64,000 bases of DNA from Streptomyces sp. Q6 (GCF_036967205.1 NZ_CP146022.1:1240001-1304000); one strand, 5' to 3'. Shown: positions 52,501-62,570, counted from the stretch's first letter. Made by a program: numbers and translations. The notes: generated from the sequence alone by a model not told the origin.

Positions 52501-54144
52501 CGCGGCGACGGTGGTCTTCTCGGCGTCGGACGCGGCGAGCGCGGCGCGGGCCGGGTCGGCGTCGGGCGCGCTGTCGTCGAGCCAGCCGGCCCTGACGGCC
52601 TCGGCGGTCTCCTGCTCGACCTCGCTCAACCGCTGACGCAGGTGCCCGAGTTCACTGCGGGCGCGCTGCGCCTCGGTGGCGGCGGCGGTCGCGTCGCGGT
52701 GCGCGGTCTCGCCCGCCTCCTGGAGGACGGCGGAGCGCTCCTCCTCCTCGTTCGCGTGCGCCTCGGCCTTCTCGGCGGCGCCGTGCAGGGCGCGTACGAG
52801 ATCGGACGCGGCCTTGGCGCGGGCGGCGAGGGCGGGGGCGGCGTCCCGCTCGGCCTCGCGGATGGCGACGGCCACGCGCGCGGAGCGGTCGGCCGCCGCG
52901 CGGTGGCGCAGCACGGCCTCGGCGGCCTGCCACGCGGAGAAGAGGGTGCGGGCGTCGGCCATCTCCCGCTTCTGCGCGGCGGCGGCCTTCTCGGCACCCG
53001 CGAGCGCCGACGAGGCGTGCCGGTAGGCGAGTTCGGCCGCGATCAGGGCGGTGCGCTCGCGCGCGGACTCGGCTTCGGTGACGGTGTGCGCGGCCGCGGT
53101 GACCTGCTGGGCGAGGTCTCCGGCGCGGCCCCGCTCGACGGCGGCCCGCGCGGTGAGGCGGCGGGCCAGGGTACGGGTGCGCCGCTCGGCCGCGGCGTGG
53201 ATGTCGCGCGCGCGGGAGCGGGTGCCCGCGGCCTCGACGATGCGGGTCAGCAGATCCACCGAGCCGGCGGTGAAGTCACGCTCGGCGATGAGCTCGGAGC
53301 GTCGGCCCAGCTTGTTCCCGAACCCGCTGACCAGGTCGGCGAGGCCGTCCGTGTCACGGGTGTCGGTGACAGCGCGCAGCAGCAGGTCGGTGAAGTCGGA
53401 GTCCTTCTTCACGGCGAACAGGCCGGCGGCCTCGCCCTCGTCCGCGTTCATCTCGCGCTGGTAGCGGAAGAGTTCGGGGTCGAGGCCCAGGTCACCGAGG
53501 TGCTCGTTCCACCGGTCGTGGATCTCCTCCCAGTGCACCTCCAGGTGCGGGTACGCCTTGCCGGCCTCGGTGAGCGCGTCCCGGAAGCCCTTCATGGTGC
53601 GGCGCCGGCCCTGCGCGCCCGAGGCTCCCTCGACGACGGGCCGTACGGCGGTCGACTCGGCGACGGGCAGCGCGTCCAGGCTCATGCCGGGGCCGGGCCG
53701 GAAGGAGTACCAGGCCTCGGCGAACTTCCGCGGGTCGTTGGAGACCTGGCGCCCCCGCCACTCGCTGACCTTGCCGACGACGACGCACTCGCCGGTGAGC
53801 GTGTGCTGCCACTCCAGGGCGACGTGCCCGCAGTCGTCGGCCAGCAGGAACTTGCGCAGCACGCCGGAGCTGGCACCGCCGAGCGTGTTCCGGTGTCCCG
53901 GGAGCATGACCGAGAAGATCAGCTTGAGCAGGACCGACTTGCCGCCGCCGTTCTCCAGGAAGAGCACGCCGGCCGGCGCGGGGCGGCGCGGCGGTCCTAC
54001 GGGCTCGTCCTCGAAGAACTCCGCCTGGGTGGGCGCGGGGTCGGGCACGGGCGCGCCGACGCCCCGCAGGTCGAGCACGGTGTCGGCGTAGCGCGCACCG
54101 GCGGGACCGATCGAGTAGAGGCGAATCCGGGACAGCTCGTACAT
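49520..54144 (-). CDS. SMC-like ATPase of an MksB/JetC-type condensin (apparent frameshift)
   Basis: A giant coiled-coil ATPase, the third gene of an MksF-MksE-MksB-like operon. The N-terminal head has Walker A LENGGGKS (residues 63-70). Long coiled-coil arms with a central hinge-like globular region (about residues 615-780, including EFLGEHGIPALPGWRYLAQS) follow. The C-terminal head has the ABC signature FSGGQLL and a Walker B-like LFLDNPIG in which the usual catalytic Glu is Asn. The frame breaks at G5 (52285-52289 plus strand); one added base restores 1,541 residues (ELLGVNDRSGTPQEAGFPGA). Such complexes load on DNA and extrude loops; in Wadjet systems they restrict plasmids with JetD, which is absent here. 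Confidence 0.82.
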
Positions 54145-54189
54145 GGCGGACTCTCGTGGTAGGTACGGAAGTTGAGGCGGTCGATGGGG

Positions 54190-55089
54190 TTACGAGTGGA
54201 ACGGCAGGCCCGCGTCGGCGGCGAGCTCGGCCGCGTCCTCGTCCATCGGCGGCACAAGGCTCGCGGAACCGTCGGTCACCGGGACGACGCCGAGGTCGAG
54301 GAGCTCGCCCATCGCGGCGGTGCCGGCCATGTCGCGGACCTGCAACTGGTAGCGGGCGGTGGTGCGGTACGTGCCGCCCCCGTCGTCGCCGGTTCTCTGG
54401 AGGAATCCGGAGTCGGTGAGGAACGCGACGGCTTTGCCGATGATGCCGGTCGTCGAACTGGCCAGTCGGCGCGTGTCCTTGGTGGCGCCGGTGGAGCTGC
54501 GCCGCGCCCAGATCCGCCAGGCCGCTTCGAGGCCCGGGGCGTCGGTGGCCGGGTCGGTGTTCTCGCCGGTCTCCTCGGCGCGCTCCTCCAGCTTGCGGCA
54601 GGCCTGGCGGACGAACGCGTCCACGCCGTTGACACTGACGCGGCCGATGTAGCCGTCGTCGGCGAGGTCCTCGGGCCGCGGGAAGGCGAGCGCGGCGACG
54701 GCGAGGTGGGCCAGGCCGTGCAGGAAGCGGTCGGTGCCGTCGGCGGAGGTGCGGCGTGCGTAGTCGCCCATCCGGACGGCGAACACGGAGTCCTCGGCGG
54801 CGGTCACGGCCATCCCCGCGCGCGGGGAGACCTCCAGGACGACGAGGCCGAGCCCGGTGGCGACGGCGTCGGCGAGCCGGGCGAACGCAGGGTCGTCGCG
54901 GTAGCGGCGCAGCAGCTCGCCGTACTCCTGGTCGCGGGACGGCTGGAGCTTGGGCTGAAGACCGAAGGAGACGAGCCGCGCGGCGTCCGCGGCGTCGGCC
55001 GGGGTGACGGGCGCGGCGGCCTTGACCGCCACGGCGCCCGAGGCCTCGGGCTCGCCCCACTCGGCGGGCTCTTCGGGGTACTCGGTCAC
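54190..55089 (-). CDS. MksE/JetB-like (kite) subunit of the SMC operon
   Basis: A 299-residue acidic protein, GTG start with AAGGAG upstream. It has two winged-helix-like segments, the clearer one in the C-terminal half (STTGIIGKAVAFLTDSGFLQ followed by TYRTTARYQLQVRDM). The size, position between the kleisin-like and ATPase genes and tandem winged-helix appearance fit a kite (KITE: MukE/MksE/JetB) protein. The assignment rests largely on context. Residues 1-45 are Ala/Glu/Pro-rich and probably disordered. It ends 45 bases before the ATPase gene. Confidence 0.68.
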   Translation of the reverse strand: MTEYPEEPAEWGEPEASGAVAVKAAAPVTPADAADAARLVSFGLQPKLQPSRDQEYGELLRRYRDDPAFARLADAVATGLGLVVLEVSPRAGMAVTAAEDSVFAVRMGDYARRTSADGTDRFLHGLAHLAVAALAFPRPEDLADDGYIGRVSVNGVDAFVRQACRKLEERAEETGENTDPATDAPGLEAAWRIWARRSSTGATKDTRRLASSTTGIIGKAVAFLTDSGFLQRTGDDGGGTYRTTARYQLQVRDMAGTAAMGELLDLGVVPVTDGSASLVPPMDEDAAELAADAGLPFHS

Positions 55090-55120
55090 GGGCGGTGCTC
55101 CTTGATCATTTCCTGGTACG

Positions 55121-56647
55121 TCACGCGGCCTCCGTCCGGTCCGCGGCCATCCCGGCCGCGTCGAGCAGCGCGGTGCCCACGATGAGGTCGGCGCCGCCGA
55201 ACTCCGGGTCGTCGAGCTCGGTGCCGTCGTCCACGGCGAACAGCAGTTTCTCCTCGCCCTGGCGGTACGCGGTGCCGACGGCCGGGCTCGCCGCGTGGAC
55301 CGCCAGCAGGGCGACCAGGTACGGCAGTTCGGCGTCGCGCGCGCGGGCGTCGGCCAGCAGCCCGGACAGTCGGCGCGGCGCGTCCGCGGGCAGGTCGAGC
55401 AGTTCCATGGCGCTCGCGAGCTGCTCCTCGCTGAACCGGCTGTCGTCCGGGGTCGCGATCAGGTCGGGCTCGGGCATCTCGGCGCCCAGGTTCTCCCGCT
55501 CCTGCGGCGGCGTCAGCAGTATGTCGACCAGGTCCGTGACGCGGACGGAGACGGGGGTGCGCAGTCCGGTGCCGCGCGCGAAGAACGCGTCGGTCACCCG
55601 GACCGCGCTCTCCAGGGGCAGCGGCAGCAGCGGCGCCACGAGCTGGCCGTACAGGTCGAGGCCCGCGCGCGCGGAGGGCGTCGCGAACGCCTGCCGGTCC
55701 TGCTCGGCGCGGAACAGCGGCCCGGCTTCGAGCAGGCGCGACTGCAACTGCGTGTGGCGGCGGATGCAGTCCTTCACGATGTCGACGAGCTCGGCCGCGC
55801 GCCGCTTCTGCTCGGGGTCCTCGGACTCGTCCCGCGCCTTGCGGATGTTCGTCAGGATCGCGTTCTCGTGGCGGTAGCGGTCGGCCACGTGGTCGAGGGC
55901 CTCGGCGATCATGTCGGGCACGGCCCGCAGCCAGTCGACGGCGCGCACATTGCGCCGCGTCGCGTCCAGCGCCTTGCGCAGCGTCTCCGAGTACTGCACG
56001 GTCCGGTACCTGGCCTGCTCGGCGGCGAGCTGCGCGTCCGCGAGGCGGCCGCGGCTGATCAGCACCTCCAGCTTCACCTCGGCGGCGATCTGCGCGCTGG
56101 TGACGTCCGTGTCGAGAGCGCCCACCAGGACGTTGACCGCCTCGTCGGTGGTCCGGAGGTAGACGCTGCCCCCGTAGCCGGGGACTTCCTCGATCAGCTT
56201 GAAGTCGTAGTCACGGCGCACGTACGAGCCGTCGGTCGCGAAGGTGCCGTACACGGCACGGAAGCCGCGGTCCACACTGCCGACGTTGATCAGGTTCTCC
56301 AGGACCCAGCGGGCGACGCGCTCGTGCTCGGAGGCCGGCCGCTGCGGGGCCTGCGCGGCGATGCGCGGCACCAGGCGAGCCACTATCTGCTCGTGGTCGG
56401 CGCCCGTGTCGAAGTCCATGTTCAGCGTGACGAGGTCGATCGCGGAGAGCGCCACCTCGGCCATGCCGTACGTCGAGTACTCCCCCGCGAGGTTCGCCTT
56501 GCGGACGTCCAGATCGTGCAGCGGCGCGGTGCAGGCGAGCGCGCGGAGGCGCCGCGCGAGCCCTTCGTCGGCGGCCGGGCCCGGTGCGGGGCGCGGCCCC
56601 GCGCTGAGCTGGGGCGGAACGGATTCCGTGGTGGCAGGCGAAGTCAC
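55121..56647 (-). CDS. MksF/JetA-like kleisin subunit of the SMC operon
   Basis: A 508-residue, mostly helical protein and the first gene of the SMC operon. The N-terminal half has winged-helix/kleisin-like features (ARWVLENLINVG, FKLIEEVPGYGGSVYLRTTD). The middle carries long helices (AAEVKLEVLISRGRLADAQ, RRHTQLQSRLLEAGPLF) like MksF/JetA. Recognition is by layout, not by a diagnostic motif. The GTG at 56647 is taken as start because a TAGTCT -10 element ends 7 bases upstream and no ribosome-binding site exists, which points to a leaderless mRNA; a further in-frame start at 56677 would lie upstream of that. Confidence 0.68.
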   Translation of the reverse strand: MTSPATTESVPPQLSAGPRPAPGPAADEGLARRLRALACTAPLHDLDVRKANLAGEYSTYGMAEVALSAIDLVTLNMDFDTGADHEQIVARLVPRIAAQAPQRPASEHERVARWVLENLINVGSVDRGFRAVYGTFATDGSYVRRDYDFKLIEEVPGYGGSVYLRTTDEAVNVLVGALDTDVTSAQIAAEVKLEVLISRGRLADAQLAAEQARYRTVQYSETLRKALDATRRNVRAVDWLRAVPDMIAEALDHVADRYRHENAILTNIRKARDESEDPEQKRRAAELVDIVKDCIRRHTQLQSRLLEAGPLFRAEQDRQAFATPSARAGLDLYGQLVAPLLPLPLESAVRVTDAFFARGTGLRTPVSVRVTDLVDILLTPPQERENLGAEMPEPDLIATPDDSRFSEEQLASAMELLDLPADAPRRLSGLLADARARDAELPYLVALLAVHAASPAVGTAYRQGEEKLLFAVDDGTELDDPEFGGADLIVGTALLDAAGMAADRTEAA

Positions 56648-56654
56648 GGAGCAC

Positions 56655-56684
56655 AGACTAGGCGCTGGGTCTGACAACGGTCGA
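56655..56684 (-). promoter_or_regulatory. Candidate leaderless promoter of the SMC operon
   Basis: TAGTCT (minus strand, 56660-56655) as -10, with TCGACC 18 bases upstream as -35. The GTG start is 8 bases after the -10, so transcription would begin at or next to the start codon. Leaderless genes are common in Streptomyces. Confidence 0.45.
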
Positions 56685-56716
56685 AACGACGCAGATGCCC
56701 CTGGCCCCGCGGGCCG

Positions 56717-57415
56717 CTACGCGCTCTTCGGGACCCGCTGCCCGTACGCCTCGACGAGCCCGTCGCGGGAGTCGTCGAGATAGGCGGCGAGGAGTGTCTC
56801 GGCCTCGTCGCGCAGGCCCTTGCCGAGCGTCTCCACGATCCGGGCGTTGCGGGCGAGGTAGGGCTCGTGGAGTCGGCGCGGGTCGTCCACGACGTGGAAG
56901 GCGAGCCGCAGTTCGGCCAGGACCCCGCGCATCAGCTCGTCGGTGCGCTCGCTGCCGGCGAGGGCGACGAGCTCGCGGTGGAAGTGGATGTTGGCGGTGG
57001 AGACGCCCTGCCACTCCCGGGCCCTGGCCGCGCGCCGCCCCTCGGCGACGGCGGCGGCGAGGCCGTCGAGGGCGTACGGCGGATCTCCGAGCGAGCGGAC
57101 GACCGCGCACTCGACCATGCGCCGGGTCCGGTAGATGTCCCGTACGTCCGCGACGCTCAGGACGCGGACGAAGACGCCCCGGTTGAGCCGGTGTTCGAGC
57201 AGCCGCTCGTGCGTGAGCAGCCGGAACGCCTCGCGCAGGGTGTTGCGGGAGACGCCGAGGGCGCCGCAGATGCTGTCCTCCGACAGGCGGGTGCCGGACG
57301 GGAAGAAGCCTTCCGCGATCCGGTTCCTGAGGATGTCCGCGACGCGCTCGGCGGTGCTGGTGCGTCCCAGCAGCTCGCGGTCGTCCGCGAGTGCGTGCAG
57401 TTCGTCCGTGGCCAC
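56717..57415 (-). CDS. GntR family (FadR/FCD) transcriptional regulator
   Basis: A 232-residue regulator. An N-terminal GntR winged helix (STAERVADILRNRIAEGFFP, SEDSICGALGVSRNTLREAF) precedes an all-helical FCD effector domain (residues about 90-225) with the metal-site His residues in NIHFHRELVAL. It presumably senses a small acid. GTG at 57415 is preferred to a TTG at 57427, though neither has a clear ribosome-binding site. It lies 69 bases upstream of the SMC operon in the same direction; a regulatory link is possible but unproven. Confidence 0.88.
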   Translation of the reverse strand: MATDELHALADDRELLGRTSTAERVADILRNRIAEGFFPSGTRLSEDSICGALGVSRNTLREAFRLLTHERLLEHRLNRGVFVRVLSVADVRDIYRTRRMVECAVVRSLGDPPYALDGLAAAVAEGRRAARAREWQGVSTANIHFHRELVALAGSERTDELMRGVLAELRLAFHVVDDPRRLHEPYLARNARIVETLGKGLRDEAETLLAAYLDDSRDGLVEAYGQRVPKSA

Positions 57416-57576
57416 GGACGAATTCAAGCGCAGATAAAAGAACGAGACAACATGAGTATGGAGGGATCGTTCAACGATGACGAGTCACGCCCACGTCCTT
57501 GCCCACGCCCTTTTTCCATTCGGCGTCCACTTTTCCGCGTCCACGCCCGCGGCTGTCTCCTCGTCTACGTCCTCGC

Positions 57577-58434
57577 TCATGTGCCCGCTTCGGCACGGCT
57601 CGGCATCAGGGCCCTGGCCACCCCGGCCGACGCCCGCAGGTCGAGGCGCGCGCTGGTGCCGCGCAGCTCGTGCCGGACCTCGTCCGCGGCCAGGGCCATG
57701 AGCTGCGGCAGCAGGTCGGTGCACCGCCGCGCCACCCAGCCGGTGCCTGCGGTGGCCAGCCACCAGAAGCCGGACGCCCGGGTCGGCGGAGGCCGGTCCG
57801 GCTCGGTGTCGGGGGCCTGACCGAGGTCCGCCCCGGTGGCGGCGAGGACCGCGTGGAAGCGGGCGGCGAAGTGGCGGTGCCCCCGCTCCCCGGGGTGCAG
57901 CCGGTCCGCGCTCCACATCGTCCGGTCGGCCACCCACGCGCCGTCGCAGGCGTGCAGATGGACGGCTCCGTGTCGTTCGGACAGGGCGTGGACCACGGAG
58001 TTGACCGCGTGCTGCCGCCGCGCGAGAGGGCGCGCCAGGGCACCCGGCAGGCCCAGCATGGCGCCCGGGTCGGGCAGGCACGCGGTGAGCACGGTCGCGC
58101 CGCGCGCGGCGAACGCGCCGTAGACGGTGTCGAGTTGTGCGGCCACGGCCTGGATGTCGAAGGTGCGGCGCAGGGTGTCGTTGACGCCGACGACGACGGA
58201 CACGATGTCCGGGGCGAAGTTCAGGGCCGCCGACAGCTGCCGTCCGACCACGTCGGAGGTCTGCGCGCCGCTGACCGCGAAGTTCCGGAACTCCACGGGC
58301 ACTTCGGCGGGCGCGAGCCCTTCGGCGAGGAGTGCCGCCCAGCCCCGCCATCCGCCGCCGTCCCGACCGGCGACGGGGTCTCCGACGCCTTCGGCGAGGG
58401 AGTCGCCGAGCGCGGCGAACCGGACCGCCTTCAT
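57577..58434 (-). CDS. SGNH/GDSL hydrolase family protein
   Basis: A 285-residue esterase-fold protein. Block I GDSLAEG carries the catalytic Ser, block III GVND the Asn, and DRLHPGERGH the Asp-x-x-His pair. There is no signal peptide. The C-terminal region after residue 205 is a Streptomyces-specific extension. The ATG overlaps the previous glycosyltransferase stop by ATGA, so it is the third gene of a coupled operon, possibly deacylating or modifying the glycolipid or glycan made by the two glycosyltransferases. That link is inference. Confidence 0.88.
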   Translation of the reverse strand: MKAVRFAALGDSLAEGVGDPVAGRDGGGWRGWAALLAEGLAPAEVPVEFRNFAVSGAQTSDVVGRQLSAALNFAPDIVSVVVGVNDTLRRTFDIQAVAAQLDTVYGAFAARGATVLTACLPDPGAMLGLPGALARPLARRQHAVNSVVHALSERHGAVHLHACDGAWVADRTMWSADRLHPGERGHRHFAARFHAVLAATGADLGQAPDTEPDRPPPTRASGFWWLATAGTGWVARRCTDLLPQLMALAADEVRHELRGTSARLDLRASAGVARALMPSRAEAGT

Positions 58435-59581
58435 GCCGCACCCCGCTCCCGCGCCGGTACGGGCGCGTCGTGAGCGGCGAGAAAGGCCGCCACGGCCGCG
58501 TCCCACCCGAAGCACTCGGCACGCGCGCGTGCGGCCCGCCTGCGTCGCCCCTCGGGCCGTGCGAGCACATCGCGCACCGCGTCGGCGAACGCGGCGCCGT
58601 TGTCGCTCGCCACGGCTCCGGCCGTGCCGATCACCTCGGGCAGCGCGGAGGAGGCACTGACGACGACCGGGGTGCCGCAGGCCAGCGCCTCCAGGGCCGC
58701 GAGGCCGAACGTCTCGGCGGGTCCGGGTGACAGGCACACGTCGGCCGAGGCCTGGAGCGCCGCGAGTGCGCCGCGGTCGGCGATGTGCCCGAGGAAGGAG
58801 ACCGGCAACCCCGTGACCGGGCGCGCTGTTCGAGCCGGGTGCGCAGCGGTCCGTCGCCCGCGACGACGAGCCGCGCGGGCACGCCGCGACGCCGCAGCTC
58901 CGCCACCGCGTCCAGCCCCGTCCCCGGCCGCTTCTCCACGGAGAGCCGCGTACACATGACGAGCAGCACCTCGCCCACGCGCGCGTGCCGCGCCCGCACT
59001 CGCGCGTCCGACGCCTCGGGCCGGCATCGCACGAGATCGACGCCGAGGGGCGCCCGGACGACATTGCGCGCTCCGATCCGTACGAACTCGCGCTCGGCCC
59101 ATTCCGTGGTGCACACCACGCGCGCGTAGGCGTGCGCCGTACGGGAGTTGAGCTCGTCGGCGGCCCGGCGTGCGGCCCGCTCAGGCACTCCCCAGGTGCG
59201 CAGGACGCCGTGTGCGGTCTCGTGGGACACCATCACGGCGGGCACCCGGGCGCGCCGCGCCCATGCGCCGGTCCAGCGCAGGGTGGTCCGGTCCGAGACC
59301 TCCAGGCGGTCGGGGCGCAGCTCCTCCAGCAGCCGTGCCACGCGCCGGCGTTCGGTCAGGACCCGGTAGCCGCCGGTGGCGGGCATGGACGGCCCCGGCA
59401 GGGTGATGAGGCGCCCCTGGGCGCCGTTCCGGTCGCTGAAGCGCTCCCCGGGCACGATCAGCACGGGTTCGTGCCCGGCCGCGCGGTATCCGGTCCCCAA
59501 CTCCCGCAGTGCGGTGCGCAGTCCTCCGGACGCGGGTGCGACGAAGTTCGCGAGCCGTACGATCCGCAGCGCCCCGCTCAT
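58431..59581 (-). CDS. Glycosyltransferase family 4 (apparent frameshift)
   Basis: GT-B fold glycosyltransferase. The N-terminal domain (IVRLANFVAPASGGLRTALR) is followed by the GT4 nucleotide-binding domain with RLSVEKRPG and the E-x7-E region PAETFGLAALEALACGTPVV. The frame breaks between these halves at GGG (58819-58821 plus strand); one added base gives RAPVTGLPVSFLGH and a 383-residue protein of usual GT4 length. Its ATG overlaps the upstream glycosyltransferase stop and its TGA overlaps the SGNH gene start (ATGA both), which supports the repaired frame. It transfers a sugar, probably mannose, to a lipid or glycan acceptor; donor and acceptor unknown. Confidence 0.85.
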
Positions 59582-60704
59582 GCCGCGACCGCCGTCCGGC
59601 GTGCGTCGAGCACCTCGGTGTAGTGCTCGACGAGGAGGTCGCCCACGGCCTCCCAGGTCCGGCCGGCGACGGCGGCGCGCCCTGCGGCCCCGTAGGCGGC
59701 CCGCAGCCCCGGGTCAGCGGCGAGCGCCCGTACGGCGTCCCGCACCGCGTCGCCGTCGTTCGGCGGCACGAGCAGCCCGGTCCTGCCGTGGTCCACGAGG
59801 TCGAGCGGACCGCCGGCGGCCGGTGCGATCACCGGCACGCCGCTCGCCATGGCCTCCTGGACGGTCTGGCAGAACGTCTCGTACGGCCCGGTGTGCGCGA
59901 ACACGTCCAACGAGGCGAAGATCCGGGCGAGTTCGTCGCCGGTGCGCCGCCCGAGGAACACCGCTCCGGGCAGTGCGGCCCGCAGCGAGGTCGCGCTGGG
60001 CCCGTCCCCGACGATCACGACCCGCACCCCGTCGAGGCCGCAGGTCCGCGCCAGCAGGTCCACCCGTTTCTCGGGCGCGAGCCGCCCCACGTATCCGACG
60101 AGCAGCTCCTTGCGGGGCGCCAGCTCGGCGCGCAGCCGGTCGTCGCGCCGCTCGGGCCGGAACCGTACGGCGTCCACGCCCCGCGGCCACAGCCGCACCC
60201 GGGCACTCCGTGGGCCTCCAGGTCGCGCCGCGCGGCGGTGGACGGCGCGAGGGTGCGGTCGGCGGCGGTGTGCACCCCGCGGATCCGCCGCCAGGCCGCG
60301 GCCTCGCCCGCCCCCATGTACGTACGGGCGTAACCCGCGAGGTCGGTCTGGTAGACGGCGACGGCGGGGACGCCGCACCGCGCGGCGGCGTTCATACCGC
60401 GCACGCCGAGCACGAACGGGCCGGCCAGATGGACGATGTCGGCCCGGTGCGCGGCCACGGCCTGGGTGACACGGCGGCTGGGCAGCGCGACCCGGACCTG
60501 GGGGTAGCCGGGCAGCGGCAGGGACGGCACACGGACGACGGGGCACGGGGCGGCGGCGTCCGCCTCGGGCGCGGCGGTGGTGTCCGGGGCGACGACGAGG
60601 GGGTCGTGACCGCGGGCGGCGAGGTGCCGCGCGGTCTGGAGGGCGCAGTGCGCCACCCCGTTGATGTCGGGCGGGAAGGACTCGGTCACGATGACGACAC
60701 GCAT
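59578..60704 (-). CDS. Glycosyltransferase family 4, mannosyltransferase-like (apparent frameshift)
   Basis: GT-B protein resembling mycobacterial MgtA/PimB-type alpha-mannosyltransferases. It begins MRVVIVTESFPPDINGVAHC; the donor domain has GRLAPEKRVDLLAR and the E-x7-E region HTGPYETFCQTVQEAMASG. The frame breaks after DLEAHGVP at CCCGGG (60198-60203 plus strand); one extra base gives PRVRLWPRGVD and a 375-residue protein. First gene of the three-gene operon (this, the second glycosyltransferase, SGNH hydrolase), each joined by four-base ATGA overlaps. The donor is probably GDP-mannose, by family resemblance only. Confidence 0.85.
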
Positions 60705-60878
60705 ACCGGTGTTGTCGCCGCTCCGGACGTGCCCACGTCAACATGGATCTTTCCTCGCAGGGAACGTCCCATGAGCGTCGGACCGACCCGGGAAACGGGC
60801 GGCATCCAGGGCGAACAACGGGAGGCGGGCCCCGTGCCACGGGCCGCCTCCCGTACATCGAACCGTCACATCAGCGGT

Positions 60879-62290
60879 TCACAGGGCCGTGGCGTCGGGT
60901 CCGATGCGGCTGCGCACGGCGGTCTGCACGTCGTCCTCCTCGGCCGGGTCGGCGGCGAGGCGGCGCAGCTGCTCGACGACGCGGGCGTCACCGGTCTCGG
61001 CGTGCCGGGCGGCGATCTCGCGAGTGGATTCCTCGCAGTCCCACAGGCACTCGACGGCGAATCCGGCGGCGAAGGAGGGGTCGGTGGCGGCGAGGGCGCG
61101 GGCGGCGTGCCCGCGCAGATGGGACGACGCGGTCTCGCGGTAGATGTGCCGCAGGACGGGGGCGGCGCAGGCGATGCCGAGCCGTCCTGCCCCGTCGACG
61201 AGCGGCCAGAGGGTCGGGGCGTCGGGTCCGTCGCCGCGCAGTGCCTCGCGCAGGGCGTGCAGCACGAGGTCGCTGTCCCGGGCACCGCCGCGGCAGGCGA
61301 GCATCCGTCCGGCGGCGGCGCCGAGCGCGTCGGGGCGGGGGCCCAGCGGCGGGCGCGCTCGACGGTGGCGACGCTGCGCATCCGCTCGAAGGCGTCGAGC
61401 GCGGCGTCGACGACCGCGCGGGAGGAGCTCTCCACGGCGGCCTCGATGAGATCCAGTACGGCGGGATCGTGGGAGTCGGCGAGGTAGCGCAGCGCGGTGC
61501 AGCGCGCCCCGTCGGTGCCGTCCTGCGCGGCCCGCAGGATCTCGGGTCGGTCCTCGGGTCCGGCGACGGCCGAGAGGCAGCGCGCGGCGGGCACGTACAG
61601 CACGGCGCCGCGCTCGAAGCCTTCCTGGGCCCACGCGAAGACGGCCTGGACGCTCCACTCGGGGCGTGGCCCCGACGGGCGCATCTGCCGCTGCCAGCGG
61701 TCGAATGAGCCGGCTTCCTGGGCGGCACGCACGCGGGCGCCCACGTGGGGGCGTGAGTCCTCGGCCCACAGCCGCCAGGGCCGCGGCTCGTAGGCGTCGC
61801 GAACGGCGGCCACGAGCTCGGCCTCGGCGTCCGCGGGGAAGCGGGCGAGGACCGGCTCGGCCAGGGCGCGCAGGCCCGCGTCGTCGTCGCGCAGGGCCAG
61901 CTCGTCGAGGGCCCAGGCCCAGCTGCCGCCGAACGCCGCGTACCTGCGCAGCAGTTCGAGGGCGTCACGCCTGCCGTAAGAGGCGAGGTGGCCGAGGACG
62001 GACAGCGCGAGCCCGGTTCGGGACTCGTCCGTGTCGAGGAGATCCTCGGGATCGAAGAGGTGCCGCTCGATCTCCCCGAGCTCTCCGTGGAGATCGAGGT
62101 AGAGGCGGGCGTAGTACAGCGAGCGGTTCTCCACCTGCCAGTCGTGGCGGGGGTCGCTCAGCACACAGTGGTTCAGAGCCGCGAGAGCCTCGTCCCGCGG
62201 CGCCGTCAGGGCGTGCAGCGTGCCGTCACCGCGGCCTCGCTGCAACAGGCCGAGCAGCGTACCGCTGGGCGCTATGACCGGTTCGAACAT
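60879..62290 (-). CDS. HEAT-repeat-like protein (apparent frameshift)
   Basis: An all-helical protein without signal or membrane segments. Repeating helical pairs such as LEALACGT-type are absent; instead there are HEAT-like units (DAEAELVAAVRDAYEPRPWR, CTALRYLADSHDPAVLDLIE, AVVDAALDAFERMRSVATVE, HLRGHAARALAATDPSFAAG). The frame is lost at GGGGG (61337-61341 plus strand); one more base gives ARRWAPRPDALGA and a 470-residue protein. ATG at 62290 is chosen with GTGAGG upstream. Function unknown; HEAT proteins usually bind other proteins. Confidence 0.7.
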
Positions 62291-62570
62291 GGGAAACAGC
62301 CTCACATCAAGCGTCGACGCAACCGGGAACCTGCAACTACCTGGCCACGCGACAACACGTCGGAGCGCCCGCCGTCTCTTGCTTGCTGTAGACCATCTCT
62401 CTGCCTCTCGTCCAAGGCCCGATTCCGGGCCGCTTACGGCCCGCGCGGCACGTGGGCACCACCTGCCCCGCCGTCGCGTCCGTAAATCACGCCGTCATCA
62501 TGACCCAGCGGTTCAGCCCGCCGCGACCACATTTCCTGTACCCCCGTTTTGCCTGGTCAGAGCTGTTGGC

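Noticed and set aside
35024-62290. Programmed -1 frameshifting as an explanation for the broken genes
   Set aside because: No canonical slippery heptamer or downstream structure is common to the sites, and seven unrelated genes would all need it. Missing bases in G/C runs explain all cases more simply.
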